Assembly (NCBI GenBank): GCA_038321615.1
Contig: JBBQFC010000001.1
Span: 58,839 to 122,838 of the forward strand
Direction of reading: 5' to 3'
DNA length: 64,000 bases
Source of the DNA: JBBQFC01 sp038321615
GTDB lineage: Bacteria; Bacteroidota; Bacteroidia; Flavobacteriales_D; Cryomorphaceae
Position 1 is the stretch's first letter. Each line of letters opens with the position of its first letter. Below the pieces are notes generated by a model that was not told the DNA's origin, made no database searches, and was given only the letters and a program-made list of their open reading frames with translations. The position numbers and the translations under genes are program-made. This document shows, one piece after another, positions 54,003-63,701 of this stretch.

Positions 54003-55745
54003 CTAAAAAGCAAACTTAAACCCGCCCATCAAAAATACCCGCTGCGCAGGGAAACGGTAGTAAATATCGTAGCCGGAAGCGGTGAGATTACTAGCTTCGA
54101 CAAAGGCGCTTAGGCGAGCTGTGTATCGGTACTCAAGCGATAAGGCCAAATCGAGGTAAGGGTCGAGTTCCACCTTAAAGTACCCATTTGGGGTAGCATC
54201 GATACCATCCACAGGGAGCAATGATTTGACTTGACGGGATCCGATCCACGAGAGTCTCATTTTAGCGATAAACTTATCGTATAAATTGTAATCGGCGGCC
54301 ATTCCAAATCGGAAGCTGGGCAAGTGCCAGGCTTCATCTTCCACGTCTGCTGTGTAATTGAATACTTCGCCAGTGGCCGTAAGCGACCACTTCTCGTAGC
54401 GTTTGTAGGTCAGTTCTCCGCTTAAGGTGAACGTTTTCACATCGTCGTAAATTACGGAAAATCGATTCTCGGCACTCACCAAGGTATCATTCACGAAAAG
54501 TGCTGTGTTATCGGCTCGCTTGTAACCGGCCCGCAAATTGAAACTGAAAAATTTGCTAATGCTTCCACGAACGCCACCAAATAGATCGTATTTCAAAATT
54601 TCATTCTGCAAATTGCTATTCGAAAGAATAAAGGGATTCTGGTCGGTGAGGGTCCGGAAACCTGTGCGATTTACCTTTCCAGTAATTCCCGCATACGGGG
54701 TGAAAAGATTGTCGAATAAGCTGTAGCTCGCGTAGAGATCGGGAAAAACATGGAATCTCGCTTGATTGCTAAATTGACCATAAATAGCTAAACCTACCGA
54801 AGCCTGCAATCCGTTTTTGGCGATTAATATCTTTGGTGTTAAATGAAAAATAGCATTGGCTTGATCCGTTTCGGGAATAGCAAAGCCCGAAGTATCGTTG
54901 AGAAACTCAAAAGCCTTAAGACTGTCGGCCTTGTAGGCTATGAGATCTAAGCCTGTACCAAGTGTAAAATGCCGATCGGCGCGGAATGCGCTGAGCAAGG
55001 CCTGCGCATTAATACCAAATTCATTGGCATCGTATCGGTCGGCGCGGTTGTACACATCAAGATCGATGGTATGGTTCACCCGCGATGAGTCGCGGTAGTA
55101 ACTTTTCCACTGCGAGTCGAGGCCGATGGTGTTAAATCGCTGGCGATACTGCTTCTTATCTATATCTTGATCTTGGGGATCAAATCCATAAAAATAATTT
55201 ACATCGCGATCGTAATACAGCTTGCCTTCTATTGCATGCTTTCCAAAAATTTTCTTCGCCCAAAGGTCTGCTTCGTTCTGGCTAAAACCGCTAAAACCGA
55301 CGGGCCGGTTCACGCCATCGTTGGCCGACATATGCTTCAAGCGGACTCCATAAGCCAGGTCCCGGTTTCGGGTGCTGGTGTACATGGCTTCTATAAATGG
55401 GGTCGCGAAGGTTCCACCTCCTGCTTTTACATAGCCATGGTAGAGCTTATCGAGCGGTTCGCGCACCTTTACTTTTGCCGGTACTATTGGGTCGAGCACA
55501 ATAGCTATAGCAGGGCGGCGCGGAATTAATTCATACTTCAGATCTCCCATCGCCACTGGGATATCAAGCGGTGCAGGGCGGTCTGATATCTTAAAAGCCT
55601 TTTGGAGCGAAAGCTCCCGATCGCCGGTGATCACCTGTGTTTGGTCAAAATCACCGGACTGATTGCCCGTACCTGCCTGGGCTGCACAAAGCATCGGAAG
55701 TGCGCATAAAGCAATACTTGAAAGGATGCGGACGATTCGGATCAT
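54003..55745 (-). CDS. Outer-membrane beta-barrel protein (TonB-receptor-like barrel)
   Basis: 580 residues with a signal peptide (1-22). After a short periplasmic part (about 25-110) the rest is a run of amphipathic strands ending in aromatic residues and the C-terminal strand FLMGGFKFAF, typical of an outer-membrane barrel. The strand pattern resembles TonB-dependent receptor barrels, but no plug domain or TonB box is recognisable and the size is small, so a channel or structural role is as likely. It starts directly after the stop of the large TPR gene (zero spacing). Confidence 0.8.
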   Translation of the reverse strand: MIRIVRILSSIALCALPMLCAAQAGTGNQSGDFDQTQVITGDRELSLQKAFKISDRPAPLDIPVAMGDLKYELIPRRPAIAIVLDPIVPAKVKVREPLDKLYHGYVKAGGGTFATPFIEAMYTSTRNRDLAYGVRLKHMSANDGVNRPVGFSGFSQNEADLWAKKIFGKHAIEGKLYYDRDVNYFYGFDPQDQDIDKKQYRQRFNTIGLDSQWKSYYRDSSRVNHTIDLDVYNRADRYDANEFGINAQALLSAFRADRHFTLGTGLDLIAYKADSLKAFEFLNDTSGFAIPETDQANAIFHLTPKILIAKNGLQASVGLAIYGQFSNQARFHVFPDLYASYSLFDNLFTPYAGITGKVNRTGFRTLTDQNPFILSNSNLQNEILKYDLFGGVRGSISKFFSFNLRAGYKRADNTALFVNDTLVSAENRFSVIYDDVKTFTLSGELTYKRYEKWSLTATGEVFNYTADVEDEAWHLPSFRFGMAADYNLYDKFIAKMRLSWIGSRQVKSLLPVDGIDATPNGYFKVELDPYLDLALSLEYRYTARLSAFVEASNLTASGYDIYYRFPAQRVFLMGGFKFAF

Positions 55746-58700
55746 TTATTTATTGTCGGTAGGTTGGTCAATCAATTTGCGATAATCATTCTCATAATCG
55801 AGCGTATCGCTTGGCAATACCGAACTTTTAGGAGCGGTGGCAGGATTTTCAAGTTGATCGATTTTGAGTAGTCTGTTTCGCGCTTCGTTCAGCAGGTCTT
55901 GATCCTTAACATTATCGCGCACCGTTTGGAGCGTGGCTCGGGCCTGGAAATAGTCTTCGCGAGCTACATAAACATCCGAAAGTAAAAGGAAGCCTTTGAT
56001 CTTCCAATAATCGTATGATGCAAATTGCTGGAGCAATTCAAATATCCCGTCCTCTGCCGCGTCGAGCTTATTTTCTTTAAAATCAATCTCAGCTATTCGG
56101 TATTTTGATTCGGCTCCTTCCTTGGTTCCTTTTTTTGCCGAGAGTGCCGTAAAGAGCTGTCGGGCTTTCGCTAAATCGCCATTTCGCACGGTAATTTTAG
56201 CTTCGATTAGCATGGCTTCAAGCGTAATTCCTTCCGGAATATTTTGAGAACCTAATACTTCTTTAGCTGAGTTCATTGCGGTGGTATAATCACCCGTTTC
56301 GTAGGCACAGCGCATGAGGCCTATTTGCCCTTCGGCGATATTGGTTGCGAAGGAAGCCACAGCTATTAAACGCTCATAGTGACTTTTGGCTTTGGCGTAT
56401 TCTTTATTGCGAAAGCGTATGGTAGCCGCTCCGAGCAAAGCTGCTTCCGTAAACTGGCCCACCGGGGCTTGCGTAACTTTCTCAAACGCTGTAAGCGCCA
56501 ATGGATAATCATTTTGACGGTAGGCGCATTCACCTACATAATAGTTCGCGTTAACAGCAAATGCACCCGTATTGTATTTTTGCAAATAGGTGCTGAATAA
56601 GGGGAGTGCCTTTTCACAATCGCTATTGGCCAAGGCATTCTCAGCCGATTGATAGGTAAGGCTGTCCAAGGCCAAATTAGAAACAGAGAAGCCCGGGATG
56701 CTCGCCGCCCAAGCGGAATATTCATCCACTTTGCCGAGTTCGGAATAGATACTCGCCAGCGTTACCACTGCTTCATTCGATTCGCTATCTACACCATAAT
56801 CTTTCACCACGGTCTTGAAACTCGCAATGGCTTCCTGATATTGATTCTTCCGATATTGAATCAGTCCACGCTTGAGTAAAGCCTTTTTCCGATAAGGCGA
56901 CTGGCCATATTCATCGATTACCTTGTTAAAAGGGTTCAGCGCCAGGTCTATCTGGTTATCGGAAAAATAACTATCGCCTAATTCGTAATAAGCCTTCGCA
57001 GCCAACGTAGTTTGTGGATATTTCGCGAAAAGCTCATTTAGACTTTTGATTTTAGCTCCATAATTTTTTTGGTATCCCTGAGCCTGAGCCATTTGAAAGA
57101 TGGCGTAATCGCTATTACCACTATTTGCAGTTATAGCCTTACCATACGCTTCTACAGCCTGATCGTAATTTTTCACCACCAAATTCAAATCCCCAATTCG
57201 TAAATAAGCATCGCTCTTACGCTTCGGATCTGTATTGGCTGCACCCACATAATTGCGAAATGCCGCAAGCGACTCGCTGTAATTAGAAGCTTTAAAGGTG
57301 CAATAACCAATATTATACTGCACCGTGTTGAAATAAGGTGTTTGAAATGCCGAAGAGTTAGACGCAAATTGCCGGTACGATTGCGCAGCTGTATCATAGT
57401 CGCCTTTCGCGTACTGCACTTCGCCCGTCCAATAAGCTGTGAGAGCTGTTGTTTTTGGATCGATGTTGTATTTCTTTGATCGCTCGAAAAGCCGGAGCGC
57501 CTTTTCCAAATCTCCTTTTCCAAATGCTTCCGCTCCGCTATTGTATGCCGCCGATTGATACCGACCTTTATTTATGGCATCCAAATTTGATAGTTTATCG
57601 AGCGCATCGAGCGCGGCATCGTAGTTCTTGGTAGCCAAATAAACGTCGAGCAAGAACAAATACGATTCGTTCTTTCGGATTGTATTCGGATAGACCTTGA
57701 GGTAATTCTCAAACGCTTGAATAGCTTCGTGAAAAGGGTCATAACTCAATTCATAAGCCAACTTGGCGTAATTAAAAAGGGCATCTTCGGTAATTTCCCT
57801 GTCGATAGTAGATTGAGATGCGACTTTGAATGCGTTTTGGGCGTAGTTTTTCTCACCCAGCTTTAGGTAAGCATCGGCCATTTGGTAAGTGGCTACTTGC
57901 ACAAGGGTATCATTCGTCGATTGGGCGGCTTTATTAAAATAATCGAGCGACAATTTATACTCCCCCGACCGATAGTAGGCATAGGCCAACTGATACTGCT
58001 CGCCGGCGGCGGCATTTGGATTCCGATCGATGTAGCGCTTCAAATATGGAAGCGATTCGGCGAATTGGCCTTTTTGGTAATAGGCATTGCCTAAAATCTG
58101 GGCAATCTCATCGCCACGCACCGCATCGGCGGTATCGAGCAGGGGTTGAGCATAGGCAATGAGCTCATCATACCGCTCCTGATAATGGTAAATCTGGCTG
58201 ATATAATAAGGTACCACCCCCGAAAAATTCTCGTCCTGTCCGGCAATCTGGAAAGAAGTAAGCGCCGTTTGATAATTTCCTTCCGCGTAAGCGATATGCC
58301 CATAATAATAATTTGCAGGTGCTTTGTAATCGGAGTTGGCATCTTTTAGTTCGAAGAATGATTTCTTCGCCACATCATATTGCTCCAGTTCAAAGGCTGA
58401 AAGCCCGATTTTGAATTTTACTTCCAATTGCTCTTCAGCGGTCAAATCGCGCAAGCTCACCTGCTTCAACCAATAAAGCGCGTCATCGTAATCGCGGCGA
58501 TTAAAATTATACCGGCCCAGATCTAAGATGGCCTTTTGTACCCAAACGCTTTCCGGATAGGTGCGAATGAAATCTTCCATCAAAAATTCGGCGTCCTTGT
58601 GGAAAAGCTGAATCGCTACAAATGCCTGGTAGTATGTAGCATTGACATAATATTCCGACTGGGGCTGCTTATGTTGACTCAAATACGTCGAGAACCCTTC

Positions 58701-58850
58701 GCGCGAAGCTTCGAACTGATCGTGCTCCATCCATTCTTTCGACTCAAAATAGAGACGATCGGAGTCGCGATAAATTTCTGTTTGCTGGGCGGTAGCAGCC
58801 GAAACAGCCAGAATTGCAGATAGGAGAAACAGGAGAATGCGTAAGGGCAT
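55746..58850 (-). CDS. Large exported tetratricopeptide-repeat protein
   Basis: 1034 residues with a signal peptide (1-21) and nearly continuous TPR/Sel-like helical repeats from about 30 to 990 (YQLAYAYYRSGEYKLSLDYF, YELGDSYFSDNQIDLALNPF, and others), some of the YbgF/BamD type. There are no catalytic motifs. Predicted periplasmic or outer-membrane-associated scaffold. It abuts the beta-barrel gene, which suggests a two-component outer-membrane complex conserved as a unit (inference). Confidence 0.88.
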   Translation of the reverse strand: MPLRILLFLLSAILAVSAATAQQTEIYRDSDRLYFESKEWMEHDQFEASREGFSTYLSQHKQPQSEYYVNATYYQAFVAIQLFHKDAEFLMEDFIRTYPESVWVQKAILDLGRYNFNRRDYDDALYWLKQVSLRDLTAEEQLEVKFKIGLSAFELEQYDVAKKSFFELKDANSDYKAPANYYYGHIAYAEGNYQTALTSFQIAGQDENFSGVVPYYISQIYHYQERYDELIAYAQPLLDTADAVRGDEIAQILGNAYYQKGQFAESLPYLKRYIDRNPNAAAGEQYQLAYAYYRSGEYKLSLDYFNKAAQSTNDTLVQVATYQMADAYLKLGEKNYAQNAFKVASQSTIDREITEDALFNYAKLAYELSYDPFHEAIQAFENYLKVYPNTIRKNESYLFLLDVYLATKNYDAALDALDKLSNLDAINKGRYQSAAYNSGAEAFGKGDLEKALRLFERSKKYNIDPKTTALTAYWTGEVQYAKGDYDTAAQSYRQFASNSSAFQTPYFNTVQYNIGYCTFKASNYSESLAAFRNYVGAANTDPKRKSDAYLRIGDLNLVVKNYDQAVEAYGKAITANSGNSDYAIFQMAQAQGYQKNYGAKIKSLNELFAKYPQTTLAAKAYYELGDSYFSDNQIDLALNPFNKVIDEYGQSPYRKKALLKRGLIQYRKNQYQEAIASFKTVVKDYGVDSESNEAVVTLASIYSELGKVDEYSAWAASIPGFSVSNLALDSLTYQSAENALANSDCEKALPLFSTYLQKYNTGAFAVNANYYVGECAYRQNDYPLALTAFEKVTQAPVGQFTEAALLGAATIRFRNKEYAKAKSHYERLIAVASFATNIAEGQIGLMRCAYETGDYTTAMNSAKEVLGSQNIPEGITLEAMLIEAKITVRNGDLAKARQLFTALSAKKGTKEGAESKYRIAEIDFKENKLDAAEDGIFELLQQFASYDYWKIKGFLLLSDVYVAREDYFQARATLQTVRDNVKDQDLLNEARNRLLKIDQLENPATAPKSSVLPSDTLDYENDYRKLIDQPTDNK

Positions 58851-59026
58851 GAAGACCGATAATTTAAACGGTTAAAGTAACGTTGGATTGAAGAGTCTTT
58901 CTTAGTGAGAAACCAAAAGTTTTACACCCGAACGTGTGAAGAATACCCTTTGTAAGACTTGGTTTTCGAAGAGATGAACGGCGGTCTTCAGAATAAATTA
59001 TCATAGTTTTACCCAAAGTTTTTTCA

Positions 59027-59719
59027 ATGGCATCAGAAAGCATAGCATTTCTTAGCGAAGCGACTATTTTTCAAGGCGACCACCTCGTATTGAACAAAGT
59101 GAATTTTGAGATTCGTAAGGGAGATTTCGTTTACCTCATCGGTAAAACGGGAAGCGGCAAGAGCAGTATTCTCAAAACGCTTTACGGAGCCTTACCCCTC
59201 AAGCAAGGCGATGGCCGTGTTGGAGAGTACGATTTGCGCAAACTAAAGCGTTCGCAAGTGCCATTTTTGAGACGCTCGTTGGGTATCGTTTTTCAAGATT
59301 TTGAATTGCTAGGCGATAGGTCGGTAAACGACAACCTGAAATTTGTGCTGCGTGCCACAGGCTGGAAAGACAAGGGCAAAATGGAGATTCGCATGCGCGA
59401 AGTACTCGATAAGGTTGGCATGGCCACCAAAGGATACAAAATGCCGCACGAACTGTCGGGAGGGGAGCAACAACGCGTAGCCGTAGCACGAGCATTGCTC
59501 AATGACCCCTTGTTGATTTTAGCCGATGAGCCTACGGGAAACCTCGATCCATCGACAACCCAAGAGATTTTAACACTTCTTTACGAAATAAGTCAGCAGG
59601 GACGGGCGGTGCTGATGGCCACGCACGACTATGTGCACATGACCAAATATTCGAGCCACACCATTCGCTGCGAAGACAGCACCGTGGTTACAACGGCTGC
59701 GACTCCAATAAGTCTATAA
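59027..59719 (+). CDS. ftsE: Cell division ABC transporter ATP-binding protein FtsE
   Basis: 230 residues. Walker A GKTGSGKSS, Q-loop FQDFELL, signature LSGGEQQRVAVARALL, Walker B LLILADEPTGNLDP and the switch H in ATHDY are all present; the pattern fits FtsE/LolD, and the FELLGDRSVNDNLKFVL segment favours FtsE. With FtsX it couples divisome state to peptidoglycan hydrolases. ftsX is not adjacent. Its 3' end overlaps the convergent glycosyltransferase gene by 32 bp. Confidence 0.9.
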   Translation: MASESIAFLSEATIFQGDHLVLNKVNFEIRKGDFVYLIGKTGSGKSSILKTLYGALPLKQGDGRVGEYDLRKLKRSQVPFLRRSLGIVFQDFELLGDRSVNDNLKFVLRATGWKDKGKMEIRMREVLDKVGMATKGYKMPHELSGGEQQRVAVARALLNDPLLILADEPTGNLDPSTTQEILTLLYEISQQGRAVLMATHDYVHMTKYSSHTIRCEDSTVVTTAATPISL

Positions 59720-60824
59720 TGGCTGTGGCGTTGCGCGCATTCGAAAATCGGCTCTTTAAAATTTCCGCCCGCTCTTCATAAGCCATTATGCTCATTCCTT
59801 TCTCACAAGCTTCTTCAGCGGCACGGCGAATATCTGTAGCTGCAGAAGCCATGATACATAATTGTTCCAAGTCTGTACCCTGCACCATTAGTGGATTTGC
59901 GATAACCGGCCTCCCGGAAAAAAGAGCGTGCAGAAGTTTCAGTTTGAAGCCACTGGCTTGATGCGTAAAAAGCACATGGACGCCTGCATTTTGCGAAAGG
60001 CTCCACAAGGTGCGGTCGTCGGGGCTATCCAAAAATTTGAACTGTTCGGAGCTCAATTTCTCCGCCTTTTGCAGTCGGGACGCTCCTCCACCCGCAAATA
60101 TCACTTCCAAATTACTGCTCGCGAACACTTCGCGCATCAGATAAAGCGCGGCTCTATAGTTCTCGGCCACTGTAAAATTACCTTGAAAAACCACGCAATT
60201 AGCCGTTTTCGTTGAGTAAGGTGCCAATTCAAAACCATGAAAAGGAGTAAGCGTTTCGCAATGTGGATAGAAATGCTTGAAATATTGACAATCGCTTTCG
60301 GAAATCGCAAAATACCGCACATCGGCGGGGAGCAGCACTTCGTAATTCTTGAGCAAGCGCGCCTCATGGCGAAAGTAAAACCGCTTCAGCCAGTTGGAAT
60401 CCGACTTCGATAGGGAGCGGTAATAAGCTCCTTCAATGTTATGCAAGCGCACCATCCGAAGGCGATTGGAGAGAGTAGGGCTAGACAAAAAAGCTGTTGT
60501 GTGCACCCCTTCAAAGAATATGGGAAAATCACGGGCTTCCAAGGCTGTGAGCAGGTCTTTGGACGCTCTGCTGCTCACAATGAAAGGCCGGTATCGGAAG
60601 AAGTGGAAAAAGGAGAAAGACCTGCGGTAATAGTGCACTTCTTCGCAATACGCGTCGAGTTCCGAATGCTGCCCACGGCCGTATTCAAAGCAATGCAGAA
60701 TTATTCCCACACCCGCTTCGTGGAGCGCCTTCAAGCGGTAAAATACATCGATTACACCACCGTAATTGGGAGGATAGGGTACATCGAAGGCCACCACATG
60801 GAGCTTATGCTTGAAAGAATTCAT
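59688..60824 (-). CDS. Glycosyltransferase, GT4-like
   Basis: 378 residues with a GT-B fold: N-terminal VAFDVPYPPNYGGVIDVFYR and a C-terminal nucleotide-sugar domain (VVFQGNFTVAENYRAALYLM, SGFKLKLLHALFSGRPVIANP). Likely acts on a lipid-linked oligosaccharide, O-antigen or exopolysaccharide; donor and acceptor unknown. It overlaps the upstream glycosyltransferase gene by 20 bp and converges on ftsE. Confidence 0.87.
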   Translation of the reverse strand: MNSFKHKLHVVAFDVPYPPNYGGVIDVFYRLKALHEAGVGIILHCFEYGRGQHSELDAYCEEVHYYRRSFSFFHFFRYRPFIVSSRASKDLLTALEARDFPIFFEGVHTTAFLSSPTLSNRLRMVRLHNIEGAYYRSLSKSDSNWLKRFYFRHEARLLKNYEVLLPADVRYFAISESDCQYFKHFYPHCETLTPFHGFELAPYSTKTANCVVFQGNFTVAENYRAALYLMREVFASSNLEVIFAGGGASRLQKAEKLSSEQFKFLDSPDDRTLWSLSQNAGVHVLFTHQASGFKLKLLHALFSGRPVIANPLMVQGTDLEQLCIMASAATDIRRAAEEACEKGMSIMAYEERAEILKSRFSNARNATAIIDLLESQPL

Positions 60825-61926
60825 GGAGCTTTTTTACAATAGGTTGAAATTCTTTTTGCCAATCCAAATCGGCATTGAGCCAGACTGTATTTGCCGCAAA
60901 GGTGGCCAAGTCTGTTGGATTATCACGCATTAGCTCGATGGCCGCCGCAATGGTGTGCGGAGTAACCGACTCCACCGTAATCCCCACTGCATAGCCTTCT
61001 ACTATAGCTGAAACTTCGGGCAGTCGGCTGGCTATAATGGGAAGACCTACCAGGCTGTAATCGAAGATTTTATTTGGCAGACTCCACTCATAATTTTTAT
61101 TCGATGCTTTGTCGAGGCTCATCCCCACATCTGCAGCAGCGATAATCGCCAACATTTCAGCGTAAGCCACGGCCGGTATAAAACACACTCTACCTGTCAA
61201 AGCTTTATTGGCAACCAAACTTTGCAAGTTATTCCAAACGTCGCCACCTCCCACTATCATCAACGAAACGCCATCCAGAAGCGCGATTGCATCTACAAGC
61301 TCCTCACCTCCCCGGTCGATATTGATTCCGCGACCCTGCAGCACCACCAAAAAATCGGCAGCAGACCAGCCCCATTCCGATCGGTGCTTGGGAGTGAACG
61401 CAATAGACGTGTCGGCCACATTGCGCAGCACCTGCACGTGGCCTAAGGAATATTTGGCTTGTAGCGCATCGGCAATCGATTGATTCACGGTAGTAACCAG
61501 CTTCGCCGCACCTATGCTCACCTTTTCCAGGAATGACCAAATTGCTTTAACCCATTTTCGCGACTGTAGCTCAGGCACTTCAGTAAAGAATTCATGGCTG
61601 TCGAAAATCAGAATTTTTCGGCGCAAGGTTGCCGCGAAAGCATTTGCCGGAAGTGTATCTAAATCATTCGCCCAAAAGGCATCGGCTTTTGAGAAAAGTA
61701 AGATGAAGAATAGACGAGCGTTGAAAGAAGCGTAAAACAAAAAGCCTTGTTCGAAAAGCATCGCAATACGCCTAACGCGATAGGGTCGCTTAATTGGCAA
61801 GACATTGCCCTTGCGCCGACCAATCAATGAAACTTCGAAGCCAGCATCATGCAGTGATGCGCAGGTTTTAGCCACCCGTTGGTCGAAACTCAAATCATTG
61901 CTTACTGATACGATTATTCTCTTCAT
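60805..61926 (-). CDS. Glycosyltransferase, GT4-like
   Basis: 373 residues from the ATG at 61926, chosen because MKRIIVSVSNDLSFDQRVAK is the normal N-terminus; the frame continues upstream to 62094 but would overlap murB. The N-terminal domain contains FDSHEFFTEVPELQ, and the C-terminal domain LQGRGINIDRGGEELVDAI and WSLPNKIFDYSLVGLPIIAS. Forms an operon with the next glycosyltransferase; both probably build a surface polysaccharide. Confidence 0.88.
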   Translation of the reverse strand: MKRIIVSVSNDLSFDQRVAKTCASLHDAGFEVSLIGRRKGNVLPIKRPYRVRRIAMLFEQGFLFYASFNARLFFILLFSKADAFWANDLDTLPANAFAATLRRKILIFDSHEFFTEVPELQSRKWVKAIWSFLEKVSIGAAKLVTTVNQSIADALQAKYSLGHVQVLRNVADTSIAFTPKHRSEWGWSAADFLVVLQGRGINIDRGGEELVDAIALLDGVSLMIVGGGDVWNNLQSLVANKALTGRVCFIPAVAYAEMLAIIAAADVGMSLDKASNKNYEWSLPNKIFDYSLVGLPIIASRLPEVSAIVEGYAVGITVESVTPHTIAAAIELMRDNPTDLATFAANTVWLNADLDWQKEFQPIVKKLHEFFQA

Positions 61927-62007
61927 TGGCGGCTGGCAAAAGTAATAAGAAGGCCGATGCCTATGGCGCTTGGCAAAATCGTATAATTTTGCAGCAAAAT
62001 AGCCCCT

Positions 62008-63024
62008 ATGCCTTTTCAAACGAATGCGTCGATCAAGAACTTCAACACCTTTGGAATCGAAGCCAAAGCTGCCTTCTTGGGCGTATTCACTCATACTAAT
62101 GAATTGGGAGCCTTGCTTCAGGATTCAAATATTCGAGGGCTGCCACGGCTGATACTTGGCGGAGGTAGTAATGTGCTTTTTACCGGCGATTTTAAAGGCG
62201 CGATCCTTAAAAATGATATAGGCGGAATTGAATTGATTGGAACCGATAGCGATTACTATTATGTGAAGGCAGGTGCCGGCGAATCCTGGCATCCGCTAGT
62301 GCTGAAGACCTTGGAAATGTCCTGGTACGGACTCGAGAATTTGTCGCTTATCCCTGGCAGAGTTGGCGCAAGCCCCATGCAGAATATCGGAGCTTACGGC
62401 ATCGAGATCAAAGATCGCTTTCACGAATTGGAAGCTTATGAAATAGCGACAGGGAAATTAAAAATTTTCACTGCCGAAGATTGTGCGTTTGGTTATCGGG
62501 AGAGCGTATTTAAAAATGCGCTGAAGAACAAATTCATCATCACATCGGTGACTTTCAAATTGCTTCGCGCGCCTGATTTGCATGTAGATTATGGAGCAAT
62601 AAAAGATGAATTGCGCGATATGAACATTACTACCTACACCGCCCAAGCCATCAGCGATGCGGTAGTGCGAATTCGATCGCGGAAGCTACCTAACCCCGCC
62701 GAACTTGGAAATGCCGGGAGTTTCTTTAAAAATCCGACCATTGAGCGGGCAGCATATCTCGCGATGGCAGATGAATATCCTGATATGCCGCATTACGATG
62801 CGCCAAACAATCACGTAAAATTAGCGGCGGGCTGGCTGATCGAAAAGGCCGGCTGGAAAGGAAAGCGCGTTGGAAATTGCGGGGTGCACGCGCACCAAGC
62901 GCTTGTTCTGGTAAATTATGGCGGAGCTACCGGCCCGGAGATTTACGCCCTCTCGGGAGCCGTGCGCGACGCAGTGCTCGAAAAGTTTGGAGTGGAATTG
63001 GAGCGGGAAGTGAATTTGATTTAA
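62008..63024 (+). CDS. murB: UDP-N-acetylenolpyruvoylglucosamine reductase
   Basis: FAD/NADPH-dependent reduction giving UDP-MurNAc for peptidoglycan. 338 residues of type I MurB: FAD-binding LILGGGSNVLFTGDF, LSLIPGRVGASPMQNIGAYG, and the catalytic GNAGSFFKNP with a later glutamate near the C-terminus (TGPEIYALS). It starts 81 bp from the divergent glycosyltransferase operon. Confidence 0.96.
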   Translation: MPFQTNASIKNFNTFGIEAKAAFLGVFTHTNELGALLQDSNIRGLPRLILGGGSNVLFTGDFKGAILKNDIGGIELIGTDSDYYYVKAGAGESWHPLVLKTLEMSWYGLENLSLIPGRVGASPMQNIGAYGIEIKDRFHELEAYEIATGKLKIFTAEDCAFGYRESVFKNALKNKFIITSVTFKLLRAPDLHVDYGAIKDELRDMNITTYTAQAISDAVVRIRSRKLPNPAELGNAGSFFKNPTIERAAYLAMADEYPDMPHYDAPNNHVKLAAGWLIEKAGWKGKRVGNCGVHAHQALVLVNYGGATGPEIYALSGAVRDAVLEKFGVELEREVNLI

Positions 63025-63085
63025 GGCGATCCTTTTCAATCGAAAGAATTATGTTCGATGGATAATAGCGTATGCTAAGATGGCC

Positions 63086-63313
63086 ATGAATCAAATCGAC
63101 ACATCCTTTTACGCTCGTTGCATTGACACGTTAGAAAAAGGATGTGTCGATTTGATGGATAAAGAAACATGCGAAAGGTGGCTGGGTTACAGGGACAATA
63201 GAAACAACACCGCGCATGATTTCGGAGTCGGTTTTACGGAAGAAACGGTGATCCTATTAACGAAGTTTGTAGAAGGCGCGCGAAGTTTGTCGGCGATTAT
63301 CTCAACACCGTAA
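63086..63313 (+). pseudogene. Internally deleted HI0074-like (HEPN) nucleotidyltransferase-binding protein
   Basis: 75 residues from the ATG at 63086. The N-terminal phrase (IDTSFYARCIDTLEK) and C-terminal half (ETCERWLGYRDNRNNTAHDF) match HI0074-family proteins of about 135 residues, but roughly 60 central residues are missing. The HEPN motif RNNTAH is intact. At the junction lies a perfect 21-bp inverted repeat (63090-63110 with 63136-63156). The frame itself is open. Followed after 1 bp by the MNT remnant. Confidence 0.7.
63090..63156. repeat. Perfect 21-bp inverted repeat with 25-nt loop
   Basis: Arms 63090-63110 and 63136-63156 are exact reverse complements (starting ATCAAATCGACACATCC). 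They lie inside the truncated HEPN gene, one arm in the N-terminal phrase and the other where the deleted segment should begin, suggesting a fold-back or template-switch origin. Confidence 0.9.
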
Positions 63314-63314
63314 A

Positions 63315-63625
63315 ATGCTAATCAGAGAAAAGGATCGAGATATTTTGCCCGGAATTTTTAATTCCATTGAATTATCTGTGGAAATATGGGCTTATGGCAG
63401 CAGTGTAAGCGGTTCGGTGCATAATGGGAGTGATTAGGATCTAGTAATGAGATCGGCAAATTTAAAAGCAACTCCGATCGATTTGTTTAGAGAATTGAAA
63501 GAGAAAATCAAGCATAGTAACGTTACGATCTTATTTGATTTATTCGATTGCCCGCTCCTTTTCAAAGGAATATCGAAGAAGCGCAAGGCGTGTTTTTTTC
63601 GAGTTTAGATGATGGCTCAATTTGA
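63315..63625 (+). pseudogene. MNT-type nucleotidyltransferase remnant
   Basis: The frame opens MLIREKDRDILPGIFNSIEL, with the nucleotidyltransferase motif AYGSSVSGSVHNGSD followed by TAG (63435-63437) and then DLVMRSANLKA, so the catalytic SDxD is interrupted. After about 63560 the family-like ending (FQRNIEEAQGVFF) is in another frame. It is the normal partner of HI0074-like HEPN proteins. Inactive as read. Confidence 0.78.
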
Positions 63626-63701
63626 ATAAAACCAAGGAAAAATACTGATTTTACTGGGGCTTCAAGTAGTTATTTTTAAAAATCAGCGCTACTCAAGAAA
63701 G

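Noticed and set aside
61927..62094. 56-residue N-terminal extension of the glycosyltransferase at 60805
   Set aside because: It would overlap the divergent murB start and is unlike glycosyltransferase N-termini.
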